Shown here piece by piece: positions 1 to 6,012 of a stretch of 8,924 bases of DNA. The notes under the pieces were generated by a model that saw only the letters and a list, made by a program, of their open reading frames with translations, did not search any database and was not told where the DNA came from. A program made the position numbers and the translations under genes. Source of the DNA: Schlegelella_A sp038225015 (lineage in GTDB: Bacteria > Pseudomonadota > Gammaproteobacteria > Burkholderiales > Burkholderiaceae_C); contig JBBRFB010000133.1 in assembly GCA_038225015.1 (NCBI GenBank), forward strand, positions 1 through 8,924, written 5' to 3'. Every line of letters begins with the position of its first letter. The first letter of the stretch is position 1.

Positions 1-157
1 CGATGCCGGGCCGATCGCCGACTTCGCCGAGGGGCGCGGTGCGCTGAAGGTGCCGCCGGGCGTGCGCATCATCAAGGTGGTGTCGAGCACGGGCATCGTG
101 CTCGACGTGCGCACGCGACTGCGCGACGGCGTGACCCGACCTTTCGCCTTGCGCTGA
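1..157 (+). CDS. C-terminal end of an unrecognised protein (5' partial)
   Basis: An open frame enters from the left edge (codons in phase from base 2) and ends at TGA 155-157, giving the last 51 residues of a protein. Codon use is GC-rich at third positions like the rest of the window, which supports real coding. The tail alternates short hydrophobic stretches (VRIIKVV, GIVLDV) with charged residues and ends in PFALR. I see no signature motif and do not recognise the family. It is the only plus-strand gene and is convergent with the retropepsin-like gene, with 26 bp between the two stop codons. That gap holds a short GC inverted repeat but no T-run, so no terminator can be called. Function unknown. 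Confidence 0.6.
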   Translation, partial: DAGPIADFAEGRGALKVPPGVRIIKVVSSTGIVLDVRTRLRDGVTRPFALR

Positions 158-183
158 ATCGCCCAGCGCCGGGCGCCGACCGC

Positions 184-834
184 TCAGCGCTTCTTGTCGA
201 TCTCGGCCTGCATCGCCTTGAAGAAGGGCTCGGGCTCGGTCACGAGCACCATCGGCAACACGTCGACGTTGTCCACCCGCACCGGCACCTCGACCAGCCA
301 GACAGCGACGTCGCCCACCGTCTTGCGCTTGCCGGCCTCGTACTTCAGGCCGATCCGGCGTGCTTCGGCGATCGGCAGCATCACGCCGCCCATGCCGAGA
401 TCGAACGCCTGCACCGACTGGCCACCGACCTCGGCCTGCACGGCGTGGGCGTTCGTCAGGGCCTCGACCGAATTGCCGCGCAGGGCGGCGAAGTAGGCGG
501 CGATGTCGGGCACGACGCCGGCCGGCGCCGCCAGCCGGGTTCGGCCCCCCACGGTGACCGAGTCGAGCGTCACCAGCCAGATCGTCGTGCCGCCGATGCT
601 GACGCGCTTGCCGCTCTGGTAGGCGACGCCGATCCGGTCGGCCTCGGCCGTCGACAGCAGGATGTCGTCGCCCTGGGCGACGAGCCTGGCACGCTTGCCG
701 TTGATCTGGCCGTCGGTCTCGCTCGGCGCGGCCGCGGCAGTGCCTGCCCCTTGGGCCAGGGCACGCGCAGCCGGCACCGCCCCCGCGCAGAGCGCGACCA
801 GCAGCACGACGAGCAGCCGTGCGCCCGGCCTCAC
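184..834 (-). CDS. Exported protein with two degenerate retropepsin-like lobes
   Basis: This is a 216-residue protein. The start is GTG at 834-832: it overlaps the TGA of the upstream acyl-CoA dehydrogenase (ATGTGA), has GGAG 5 nt upstream, and gives a clean signal peptide at residues 1-28 (basic start, Leu/Val/Ala core, cleavage after ALA). The rest resembles the clan AA aspartic proteases of Proteobacteria (TIGR02281 type) but carries the unit twice, about residues 44-100 and 137-196. The lobes match at a fixed offset of 93 residues: AEA at 63-65 and 156-158, RIG at 67-69 and 160-162, Tyr72/165, GKR at 75-77 and 168-170, WLV at 86-88 and 179-181. The family's catalytic Asp-Thr-Gly reads roughly Ala53-Gln54-Gly55 in lobe 1 and Asp145-Leu146-Gly147 in lobe 2, so proteolysis is doubtful. 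A periplasmic binding or structural role is an inference. Translational coupling suggests co-expression with the dehydrogenase. Confidence 0.8.
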   Translation of the reverse strand: MRPGARLLVVLLVALCAGAVPAARALAQGAGTAAAAPSETDGQINGKRARLVAQGDDILLSTAEADRIGVAYQSGKRVSIGGTTIWLVTLDSVTVGGRTRLAAPAGVVPDIAAYFAALRGNSVEALTNAHAVQAEVGGQSVQAFDLGMGGVMLPIAEARRIGLKYEAGKRKTVGDVAVWLVEVPVRVDNVDVLPMVLVTEPEPFFKAMQAEIDKKR

Positions 835-2006
835 ATGCTCTCCGCGTAGAGCTCGCGGCCGATCAGCATGCGCCGGATCTCGCTCGTGCCGGCGCCGATC
901 TCGTAGAGCTTGGCGTCGCGCCAGAGCCGCCCGACCGGGTATTCGTTGGTGTAGCCGACGCCGCCGAGTGCCTGGATCGCCTCGCCGGCCATCCACGTCG
1001 CCTTCTCGGCCGAGTAGAGGATGGCGCCGGCCGCGTCCTTGCGCAGGGTGCGCGAATGGTCGCCGCGATCGCACGCCTGGCCGACGGCATAGACGTAGGC
1101 CCGCGACGCCGACCACGTCGTGTACATGTCGGCGAGCTTGCCCTGCATGAGCTGGAACTCGCCGATCGACTGGCCGAACTGCTTTCTCTCGTGCACGAAC
1201 GGCAGCACCGCGTCCATGCACGCCGCCATGATGCCGAGCGGGCCGCCGGAGAGGACCGCGCGCTCGTAGTCGAGCCCGCTCATCAGCACCTTGACGCCGC
1301 CGCCTTCGGCGCCGAGCACGTTCTCGGCCGGCACCTCGCAGTCCTGGAAGAACACGGGCCAGGTGTTCGAACCGCGCATGCCGAGCTTGTCGAGCTTGCT
1401 GCCGAACGACAGGCCCTTGAAGCCCTTCTCGACGATGAACGCCGTCATCCCGCTGGCGCCCTTGTCGGGCGACGTCTTCGCGTAGACGACCATCGTGTCG
1501 GCGTCGCCGCCGTTGGTGATCCACATCTTCGCGCCGTTCAGCACATAGCGGTCGCCCTTCGGCTCGGCGCGCAGCGTCATGCTGACGACGTCGGAGCCGG
1601 CGTTCGGCTCGCTCATCGCCAGCGCGCCGACGTGCTCGCCGGAGACGAGCTTGGGCAGGTATTTCCGCTTCTGCGCCTCGCTGCCGTTCCGGTGCAGCTG
1701 GTTCACCGCAAGGTTCGAGTGCGCGCCGTACGAGAGGCCGACCGACGCCGACGCGCGCGACACCTCTTCCATCGCGACGATGTGGGCCAGGTAGCCGAGC
1801 CCGCTGCCGCCGTACTCTTCCTTCACGGTCATGCCGTGCAGGCCGAGGGCGCCGAGCTTTCGCCAGAGGTCGGCAGGAAAGAGGTTCTCGGCGTCGATCT
1901 CGGCAGCGCGCGGCGCGATCTCGGCGTCGGCGAAATGCTGCACGGTGTCGCGCAGCATGCCGATCGTCTCGCCGAGGTCGAAGGCGAGACCGGGAAGGTG
2001 GGACAT
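831..2006 (-). CDS. ivd: Isovaleryl-CoA dehydrogenase
   Basis: This 391-residue FAD enzyme oxidises isovaleryl-CoA to 3-methylcrotonyl-CoA in leucine breakdown and passes electrons to electron-transfer flavoprotein. It is full length for the acyl-CoA dehydrogenase family, with an N-terminal helical domain, a middle beta domain (MSEPNAGSD at 131-139, WITNGG at 162-167) and a C-terminal helical domain. Three features assign it to isovaleryl-CoA dehydrogenase rather than a general paralogue. LGMRGSNTW is at 208-216. The catalytic base is placed as Glu248 in GLDYERAVLSGGP. At the C-terminal site used by medium- and short-chain enzymes the base is absent, the stretch reading YEIGAGTSE at 368-376. 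The ATG at 2006 has GGAG 6 nt upstream. The aminotransferase-like gene ends 46 bp upstream, and the retropepsin-like gene overlaps its stop. The usual leucine-pathway partners (methylcrotonyl-CoA carboxylase, methylglutaconyl-CoA hydratase) are not adjacent within the window. Confidence 0.93.
   Translation of the reverse strand: MSHLPGLAFDLGETIGMLRDTVQHFADAEIAPRAAEIDAENLFPADLWRKLGALGLHGMTVKEEYGGSGLGYLAHIVAMEEVSRASASVGLSYGAHSNLAVNQLHRNGSEAQKRKYLPKLVSGEHVGALAMSEPNAGSDVVSMTLRAEPKGDRYVLNGAKMWITNGGDADTMVVYAKTSPDKGASGMTAFIVEKGFKGLSFGSKLDKLGMRGSNTWPVFFQDCEVPAENVLGAEGGGVKVLMSGLDYERAVLSGGPLGIMAACMDAVLPFVHERKQFGQSIGEFQLMQGKLADMYTTWSASRAYVYAVGQACDRGDHSRTLRKDAAGAILYSAEKATWMAGEAIQALGGVGYTNEYPVGRLWRDAKLYEIGAGTSEIRRMLIGRELYAESM
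840..843 (-). promoter_or_regulatory. Ribosome binding site for the retropepsin-like gene
   Basis: GGAG lies inside the last codons of the acyl-CoA dehydrogenase gene, 5 nt before the GTG at 834-832. It fixes the start of the downstream gene and, with the GTGA stop/start overlap, points to translational coupling. Confidence 0.6.
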
Positions 2007-2012
2007 GAAGGG

Positions 2013-2016
2013 CTCC
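2013..2016 (-). promoter_or_regulatory. Ribosome binding site for ivd
   Basis: GGAG stands 6 nt before the ATG at 2006-2004 and supports that start. It lies in the 46-bp gap after the aminotransferase-like gene. Confidence 0.6.
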
Positions 2017-2052
2017 GGATCCGTCCTGGACGGGTGAGCCGCAAGCTTAACG

Positions 2053-3318
2053 TCAGCGCGACCCGCCGGCGCCGTGCGCGCCCGTCGGTGCAGGTCGGCT
2101 CAGCGTCTCGACGGCGCGTGCCAGCCGCTCGATGTCGGTCTCGTCGTTGTAGACCTGGGCCGACAGCCGCGTCCAGAGGCGCCCGCCGCGTGCGAGCACC
2201 GGAATCTCGATCCGATGCTCGAACAGGAGCGCGTCGCGCAACTGCTGCGCCCGTGCGGCGTCGGCCGGGCCGAGACGCGCCGGCAAGGCGATCGTGGCCA
2301 TGCAGCCGATCATCGACTCGGGGGTCGTCCACTTCTGGCCCCAGCGTTCGCTCAGCTGCTGCGCGCTCGTCCAGGCGAGCCGGTGGTTGTGTGCGCGCAT
2401 GGCGGCGACGCCGAGCACGTTCTCCATGAAGTCGAGCCCGGCGGGCGCGGCGAGCCAGGGCGTCGGATCACGGGTGCCGGTCCAGTCGAATTCCTGCAGC
2501 CAGTCGTCATTCTCGATGCCCCAGGAAATGACCGCGGGGTGAAGACCGCGACGCCGCTCCGGCGCGGCCCACAGCACGCCGCAGCCGCGCGGCGCGAACG
2601 CCCACTTGTGCAGGTTGGCGGCATACCAGTCGACGTTCCGGCTCGCGATGTCGACGGCGATCGCGCCCGGCGCATGGGCGCCGTCGACCAGCACCGGCAC
2701 GCCGCGCGCGCGGCATGCCGCCGCCATCTCGGCGAGCGGCATCACGAGCGCCGTTTCCGACGCGATGTGGTCGAGGATGGCGAGGCGGGTGCGCGGGGTG
2801 ATCGCCCGCGCAATGGCCTCGACCAGCTCGGCGGGCTCGCGCGGCGGAAACGGCAGCGCAGCGGGTGCCATCTTCACGCCGCGCCGGCCGGCGAGGAAGG
2901 CGGTGGCGCGGGCGACGCCGCCGTAAGCCTGGTCGGGCACCAGGATCTCGTCGCCGGGCGCGAGGTCGAGCGATCGCAGCACGGCGTTGATGCCGCTGCT
3001 CGCGTTGTCGACGAAGGCAAGGCCGTCGCCCTCGACGCCCAGGAAGGCGGCGACGCGGTCGGCGGCGGCCCGCAGCCGTGCCGGCGCCGGCGACGGGTCG
3101 CCGGCGCGCACGAGCGTGCCCGGGCGCATCAGCTCGCGGATCAGGAAACGCGCGGGGTGGCGCTCGATCTCCTCAAGCAGCGCCGTCCGCTCGCGCATGA
3201 CGGCCAGCGGCAGAACGCCGACCGTTCCGTGGTTGAGGTAGACGGCGTCGGGATCGAGCGGAAACCGGGCGAGCATCGGCCGGCCGAACGCTGGTCGCGA
3301 CTGCACATGCGAGGGCAT
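2053..3318 (-). CDS. Class V PLP-dependent aminotransferase-fold enzyme (isopenicillin-N epimerase-like)
   Basis: A 421-residue fold-type I PLP enzyme of the class V group whose named member is isopenicillin-N epimerase. Diagnostic parts, in order: FGRPM then FPLDPDAVYLNHGTVG (residues 11-34), the family's N-terminal signature; NASSG at 105-109, in the cofactor phosphate-binding area; VDGAHAPG at 211-218 with Asp212 expected to bind the PLP pyridine nitrogen; and NLHKW at 235-239 with Lys238 as the Schiff-base lysine. Length is normal for the family. The true substrate cannot be read from sequence: relatives include epimerases, cysteine desulfurase-like and kynureninase-like enzymes, and no beta-lactam genes are nearby, so penicillin chemistry should not be inferred. 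The ATG at 3318 keeps the FGRP motif, but no clear ribosome binding site precedes it; a start at Met15 would cut the motif. Ivd follows 46 bp downstream, probably in one transcript. Confidence 0.85.
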   Translation of the reverse strand: MPSHVQSRPAFGRPMLARFPLDPDAVYLNHGTVGVLPLAVMRERTALLEEIERHPARFLIRELMRPGTLVRAGDPSPAPARLRAAADRVAAFLGVEGDGLAFVDNASSGINAVLRSLDLAPGDEILVPDQAYGGVARATAFLAGRRGVKMAPAALPFPPREPAELVEAIARAITPRTRLAILDHIASETALVMPLAEMAAACRARGVPVLVDGAHAPGAIAVDIASRNVDWYAANLHKWAFAPRGCGVLWAAPERRRGLHPAVISWGIENDDWLQEFDWTGTRDPTPWLAAPAGLDFMENVLGVAAMRAHNHRLAWTSAQQLSERWGQKWTTPESMIGCMATIALPARLGPADAARAQQLRDALLFEHRIEIPVLARGGRLWTRLSAQVYNDETDIERLARAVETLSRPAPTGAHGAGGSR

Positions 3319-3437
3319 GGCGGCATTGTCGCCGCGGCCGCGGCCGAAGGACGTCGTGCGCGGACGCCCGCGGCCTGCCTGTGCTCGGTATCCCGCTGCC
3401 TGTCGCCCCCGCCCCGCTTGCCGTGCGCGACGCGTCG

Positions 3438-3821
3438 CTACGAAGCCCCGTTGCGGGCCGTGCTCATGAGACTTCGGTAGTCGTCACGCGCGGCGGCCAG
3501 GCAGTCCTCGCGACCTTGCCGGCTGTGCTCGCTGCGGCAGTTGCGTCGGGCCTCGGCCATCGCGGCCGCCGCTTCGTGGCGCGCCGCGGTGGCCGTCTCG
3601 GGCGACGGCTCGGTACTGCCGACGACGATGCGGGTCGACTCGATGCGCTGCACCGGGGTTGCGCTCACGACCACGAGCCGCGCTGGCGGTGGGGCCTCGG
3701 TGATGACCACGACGCCGACAGGCGCCGTCGGCCCGGCGAATGCGGTCGCACTGGCGCCGCCGAGTCCGAGGGCCAGGGCGCCGGCCGCTATCGAGAGAGA
3801 GTTTCTGGCTTTCGTCAACAT
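3438..3821 (-). CDS. Small exported two-cysteine protein, function unknown
   Basis: A 127-residue protein. The same frame is open further upstream, but the ATG at 3821 is chosen because AAAGGA sits 6 nt before it and because it begins a textbook signal peptide (MLTKARN, then a Leu/Ala/Gly core, cleavage near residue 29 after AFA). The mature part has a Val/Pro-rich segment (VGVVVITEAPPPARLVVV at about 35-52), an Ala/Glu-rich probable helix, and a basic C-terminal section with the protein's only two cysteines about 13 residues apart (RRNC ... REDC). In the periplasm these could form a disulphide (inference). I recognise the general style from small exported proteins of Burkholderiales, but no named family. 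It has 183 bp of non-coding DNA upstream and 119 bp downstream, so it may be its own transcription unit. Confidence 0.7.
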   Translation of the reverse strand: MLTKARNSLSIAAGALALGLGGASATAFAGPTAPVGVVVITEAPPPARLVVVSATPVQRIESTRIVVGSTEPSPETATAARHEAAAAMAEARRNCRSEHSRQGREDCLAAARDDYRSLMSTARNGAS

Positions 3822-3827
3822 CTTCGT

Positions 3828-3833
3828 TCCTTT
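3828..3833 (-). promoter_or_regulatory. Ribosome binding site for the small exported protein
   Basis: AAAGGA, 6 nt before the ATG at 3821-3819. It decides this start over the longer open frame, whose upstream ATGs would bury the signal peptide. Confidence 0.6.
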
Positions 3834-3839
3834 CATTAT

Positions 3840-3853
3840 CGGCCGTCGGGCCG
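3840..3853 (-). repeat. Short inverted repeat upstream of the small exported protein
   Basis: A perfect 5-bp stem (CGGCC/GGCCG) with a 4-nt loop lies just upstream of the ribosome binding site of the small exported protein. It could be a weak leader hairpin or half of an operator, but in DNA this GC-rich such a repeat also arises by chance. Confidence 0.25.
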
Positions 3854-4004
3854 GAAAGGAGTTCGACGCAGCGGCAGTGATCGAGTTCGCGCGGGAAACA
3901 AGGAAGCTGGGGGTTCGGACCGCGAAGCGACGTCGTCCTACAGCGCGATCGGACACGTCGCACGGCGCGCTGCCGGCCCACCCGCGGACCGCGCCAGAGA
4001 CTCT

Positions 4005-5120
4005 TCAGCGGGCGCCGAACTGCGCGTTCGCGAACAGGTCCTTGAACTCGCGCGGCTGCGAGCGCCAGTACTGGTGCGGCGCCTCGACCCGCCCGCCGAG
4101 TCGCGCGGCAGCATGCCAGGGCCAGCGCGGGTCGTACAGCATCGCCCGGGCCAGCGCCACCGCGTCGGCCTCGCCGCCAGCCAGGATGGTCTCGGCCTGC
4201 TCGGGCTCGGTGATCAGGCCGACGGCAATCGTCGGCAGGCCGACCTCGGCCTTGACGCGCTGCGCGAACGGCACCTGGTAGCCCGGTCCGACGGGGATCT
4301 TCTGCCCTGGCGAGACGCCGCCGCTCGACACGTGAATGGCGGCGCAGCCGCGCGCCGCAAGCGCCTTCGCCAGCGCCAGCGTGCCTTCGATGTCCCAGCC
4401 ACCGGGCACCCAGTCGGTCGCGGAGATGCGCGCCCAGACGGGTCGGGCTGCAGGGAACGAAGCGCGAACGACGTCGAAGACCTCGAGCGGGAAGCGCATC
4501 CGGTTCTCGAGGCTGCCGCCGTAGGCGTCTTCGCGGCGATTCGCGATCGGCGAGAGAAACTGATGCAGCAGGTAGCCGTGGGCGGCGTGGATCTCGAGGC
4601 CGTCGAGGCCGAGCCGAGCGGCACGCCGGGCCGTCGCGGCGAAGTCGTCGCGCACCTTCTGCAGGCCGGCGTCGTCGAGTGCCGCCGGCGCGTCCTCCTG
4701 CGGCGCGTGCGGCACCGCCGAGGGCGCGACGGCGCGCCAGGCGCCGGGCTCGCCGAGCGCGACCTGCGCCCCGCCTTCCCAGGGCGCGCGGCTCGACGCC
4801 TTGCGGCCGGCGTGGGCGAGCTGCATGCCGATCGCGACCGGCGAGTAGGCCCGCACCGCGGCCAAGACGCGCGCCAGCGCCTCTTCGTTGGCGTCGCTGT
4901 AGAGGCCGAGATCACCGGCCGTGATGCGGCCCTCGGCGGAGACGGCCGTGGCTTCGACGATGAGGAGGCCGGCGCCCGAGAGTGCCAGATGGCCGAGGTG
5001 GATGAGGTGCCAGTCGGTCGCCGAGCCCTCGCTGGCGGAGTACTGGCACATCGGCGCAATGACGATGCGGTTGGGCAGCGAAAGGTTTCCGATCTGCCAG
5101 GGTTCGAAGAGTCGGCTCAT
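4005..5120 (-). CDS. Old yellow enzyme, YqjM/XenA class (NADPH-dependent ene-reductase)
   Basis: A 371-residue FMN-dependent TIM-barrel oxidoreductase; this class reduces activated C=C bonds of enones and some nitro compounds with NAD(P)H. Seen in sequence: APMCQY at 22-27, where Cys25 and Tyr27 are the redox-tuning cysteine and active-site tyrosine typical of the thermophilic-like class; Gln100 and the LAHAGRK motif at 101-107; EIHAAHGY at 176-183 with His178 and His181 as the substrate-binding pair and Tyr183; YGGSLENR at 200-207; Arg231, an expected FMN ligand; and GPGYQVPFA at 278-286. The C-terminus (APHQYW at 347-352) is closer to Bacillus YqjM than to XenA. Length is normal. No strong ribosome binding site precedes the ATG at 5120. 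It starts 22 bp after the HTH-TPR gene, so it is probably the last gene of the ligD-ku transcript. Its physiological substrate and any link to DNA repair are unknown. Confidence 0.92.
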   Translation of the reverse strand: MSRLFEPWQIGNLSLPNRIVIAPMCQYSASEGSATDWHLIHLGHLALSGAGLLIVEATAVSAEGRITAGDLGLYSDANEEALARVLAAVRAYSPVAIGMQLAHAGRKASSRAPWEGGAQVALGEPGAWRAVAPSAVPHAPQEDAPAALDDAGLQKVRDDFAATARRAARLGLDGLEIHAAHGYLLHQFLSPIANRREDAYGGSLENRMRFPLEVFDVVRASFPAARPVWARISATDWVPGGWDIEGTLALAKALAARGCAAIHVSSGGVSPGQKIPVGPGYQVPFAQRVKAEVGLPTIAVGLITEPEQAETILAGGEADAVALARAMLYDPRWPWHAAARLGGRVEAPHQYWRSQPREFKDLFANAQFGAR

Positions 5121-5142
5121 GCGCCGAGATTCTGACTGCGCC

Positions 5143-6012
5143 TCAGCGTGGGCGCTGCAGCCGCCGATACGCGCTCAGGTGGCGCAGCGCGCCCCTCGCG
5201 TCGCCCTGCACCTCGTGCAGCCGGGCCGCGTTGTAGTGCGCGTCGGCCAGGTCGGGCGCGAGCTTCAGGCAGGCGTCGTAACTGGCCAGGGCTTCGCTCG
5301 CCCGGCCCTGGTCTTCCAGGGCGATGGCGCGGTTGAAGTGCAGCAGCGCCTCGCCGGGCAGTCGGCGGATCGCGTCGTCGTAGAGCCTGACCGCCTCGCC
5401 GCAGCGCTCGGCGTCGCAGAGCAGGGCACCGAGGTTGAGGTAGGCATCGGTGTGGTCGGGATCGAGCGCCAATGCGCGCCGATAGGCCGCCTCGGCGGCC
5501 GCCATGTCGGTCGCCTCGAGGGCCTCGCCGCGGCCGAAGACAGCCGCGGCGTCGCCGGGCGCCGTCGCCGGGGCAGTCGTCGCGGCAGGCGCGAGGGTCG
5601 GGCTGCGCTGCAGGAAGGTCACGTTGCCCTGGGCCGGAGCGAGCTCGAAATCGAGCACCAGCTGGCCGGAGTCGGCCTGCCATTGCGTGCCGCCCTCGCG
5701 CACCGTCACGTCGTTGCCCACGGCCGTGATGCGCAGGCCGGCGAGCGGCAGCTCGGCCGGCAGGGTCTGCCGGAGCTTGCGCAACGAACTCAGGATGCGG
5801 CGCGGTGCAATGTCGGCCGCCTGCAGCGCTACCGCCGTGCGCAGGAGAACGACATCCTGGAAGGTGAACCGGAATTCGTTGCGCGCGCCGCGCCCCGGCT
5901 TGACGAATCCGGCAGCGATGAGGCCGGTGATGACGCCGCGCGAAAGGCCGAGCGTCTCCTGGATGCCGCGGATCGTGTAGGTGCTTCGGGAAAGGCTCTC
6001 GCTTGTCGTCAC
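5143..6012 (-). CDS. MerR-like HTH / TPR hybrid protein coupled to ku
   Basis: A 289-residue protein starting at GTG 6012-6010, which overlaps the TGA of ku (GTGA). No in-frame ATG fits, and this start puts the DNA-binding domain at the N-terminus. Residues about 11-80 look like a MerR-type winged helix: YTIRGIQETLGLSRGVITGLI, then AAGFVKPGRG and a FTFQDVVLLRTA segment. Residues about 90-135 form a short beta-rich region (LRITAVGNDVTV, QLVLDFEL) that I cannot assign. An Ala/Pro/Thr-rich linker spans about 138-153. Four TPR-like units follow, near 154-187, 188-221, 222-255 and 256-285, with the alternating Tyr/Asn-Leu-Gly and Ala-Leu pattern; the first is the least regular. A DNA-binding head with a protein-binding tail suggests a transcription factor or adaptor. 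Its tight coupling to ku suggests a role in controlling or assisting end joining (inference; I know of no characterised homologue). Confidence 0.82.
   Translation of the reverse strand: MTTSESLSRSTYTIRGIQETLGLSRGVITGLIAAGFVKPGRGARNEFRFTFQDVVLLRTAVALQAADIAPRRILSSLRKLRQTLPAELPLAGLRITAVGNDVTVREGGTQWQADSGQLVLDFELAPAQGNVTFLQRSPTLAPAATTAPATAPGDAAAVFGRGEALEATDMAAAEAAYRRALALDPDHTDAYLNLGALLCDAERCGEAVRLYDDAIRRLPGEALLHFNRAIALEDQGRASEALASYDACLKLAPDLADAHYNAARLHEVQGDARGALRHLSAYRRLQRPR

Noticed and set aside
166..176. GC inverted repeat between the convergent stop codons as a bidirectional terminator
   Set aside because: The stem is 5 bp with a single-base loop and has no T-run on either strand.
835..1524. 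Upstream extension of the retropepsin-like frame into ivd
   Set aside because: The extra part is Arg/Gly-rich shadow translation of ivd; the GTG at 834 has a ribosome binding site and exposes the signal peptide.
819..2429. Long plus-strand open frame opposite ivd and the PLP-enzyme gene
   Set aside because: Its translation is Arg/Ala/His-rich with no recognisable domain and runs antisense to well-supported genes; it is a by-product of high GC.
2053..3318. Beta-lactam (isopenicillin N) biosynthesis gene
   Set aside because: The similarity is to a broad family; no other beta-lactam genes are present and the substrate cannot be inferred.
3964..3995. Inverted repeat downstream of the old yellow enzyme as its terminator
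   Set aside because: The stem is only 6 bp with a 20-nt loop and has no T-run; such repeats are common at this GC content.
3854..4004. Sigma-70 promoter upstream of the small exported protein (TTGTTT near 3900 and GATAAT near 3836)
   Set aside because: The TTGTTT has no good -10 at the right distance, and GATAAT is so close to the ATG that transcription would start inside the ribosome binding site.
3381..5135. Long plus-strand open frame across the small exported gene and the old yellow enzyme
   Set aside because: It is antisense to two genes and spans their intergenic region, with low-complexity Arg/Gly/Ala composition and no family signature.
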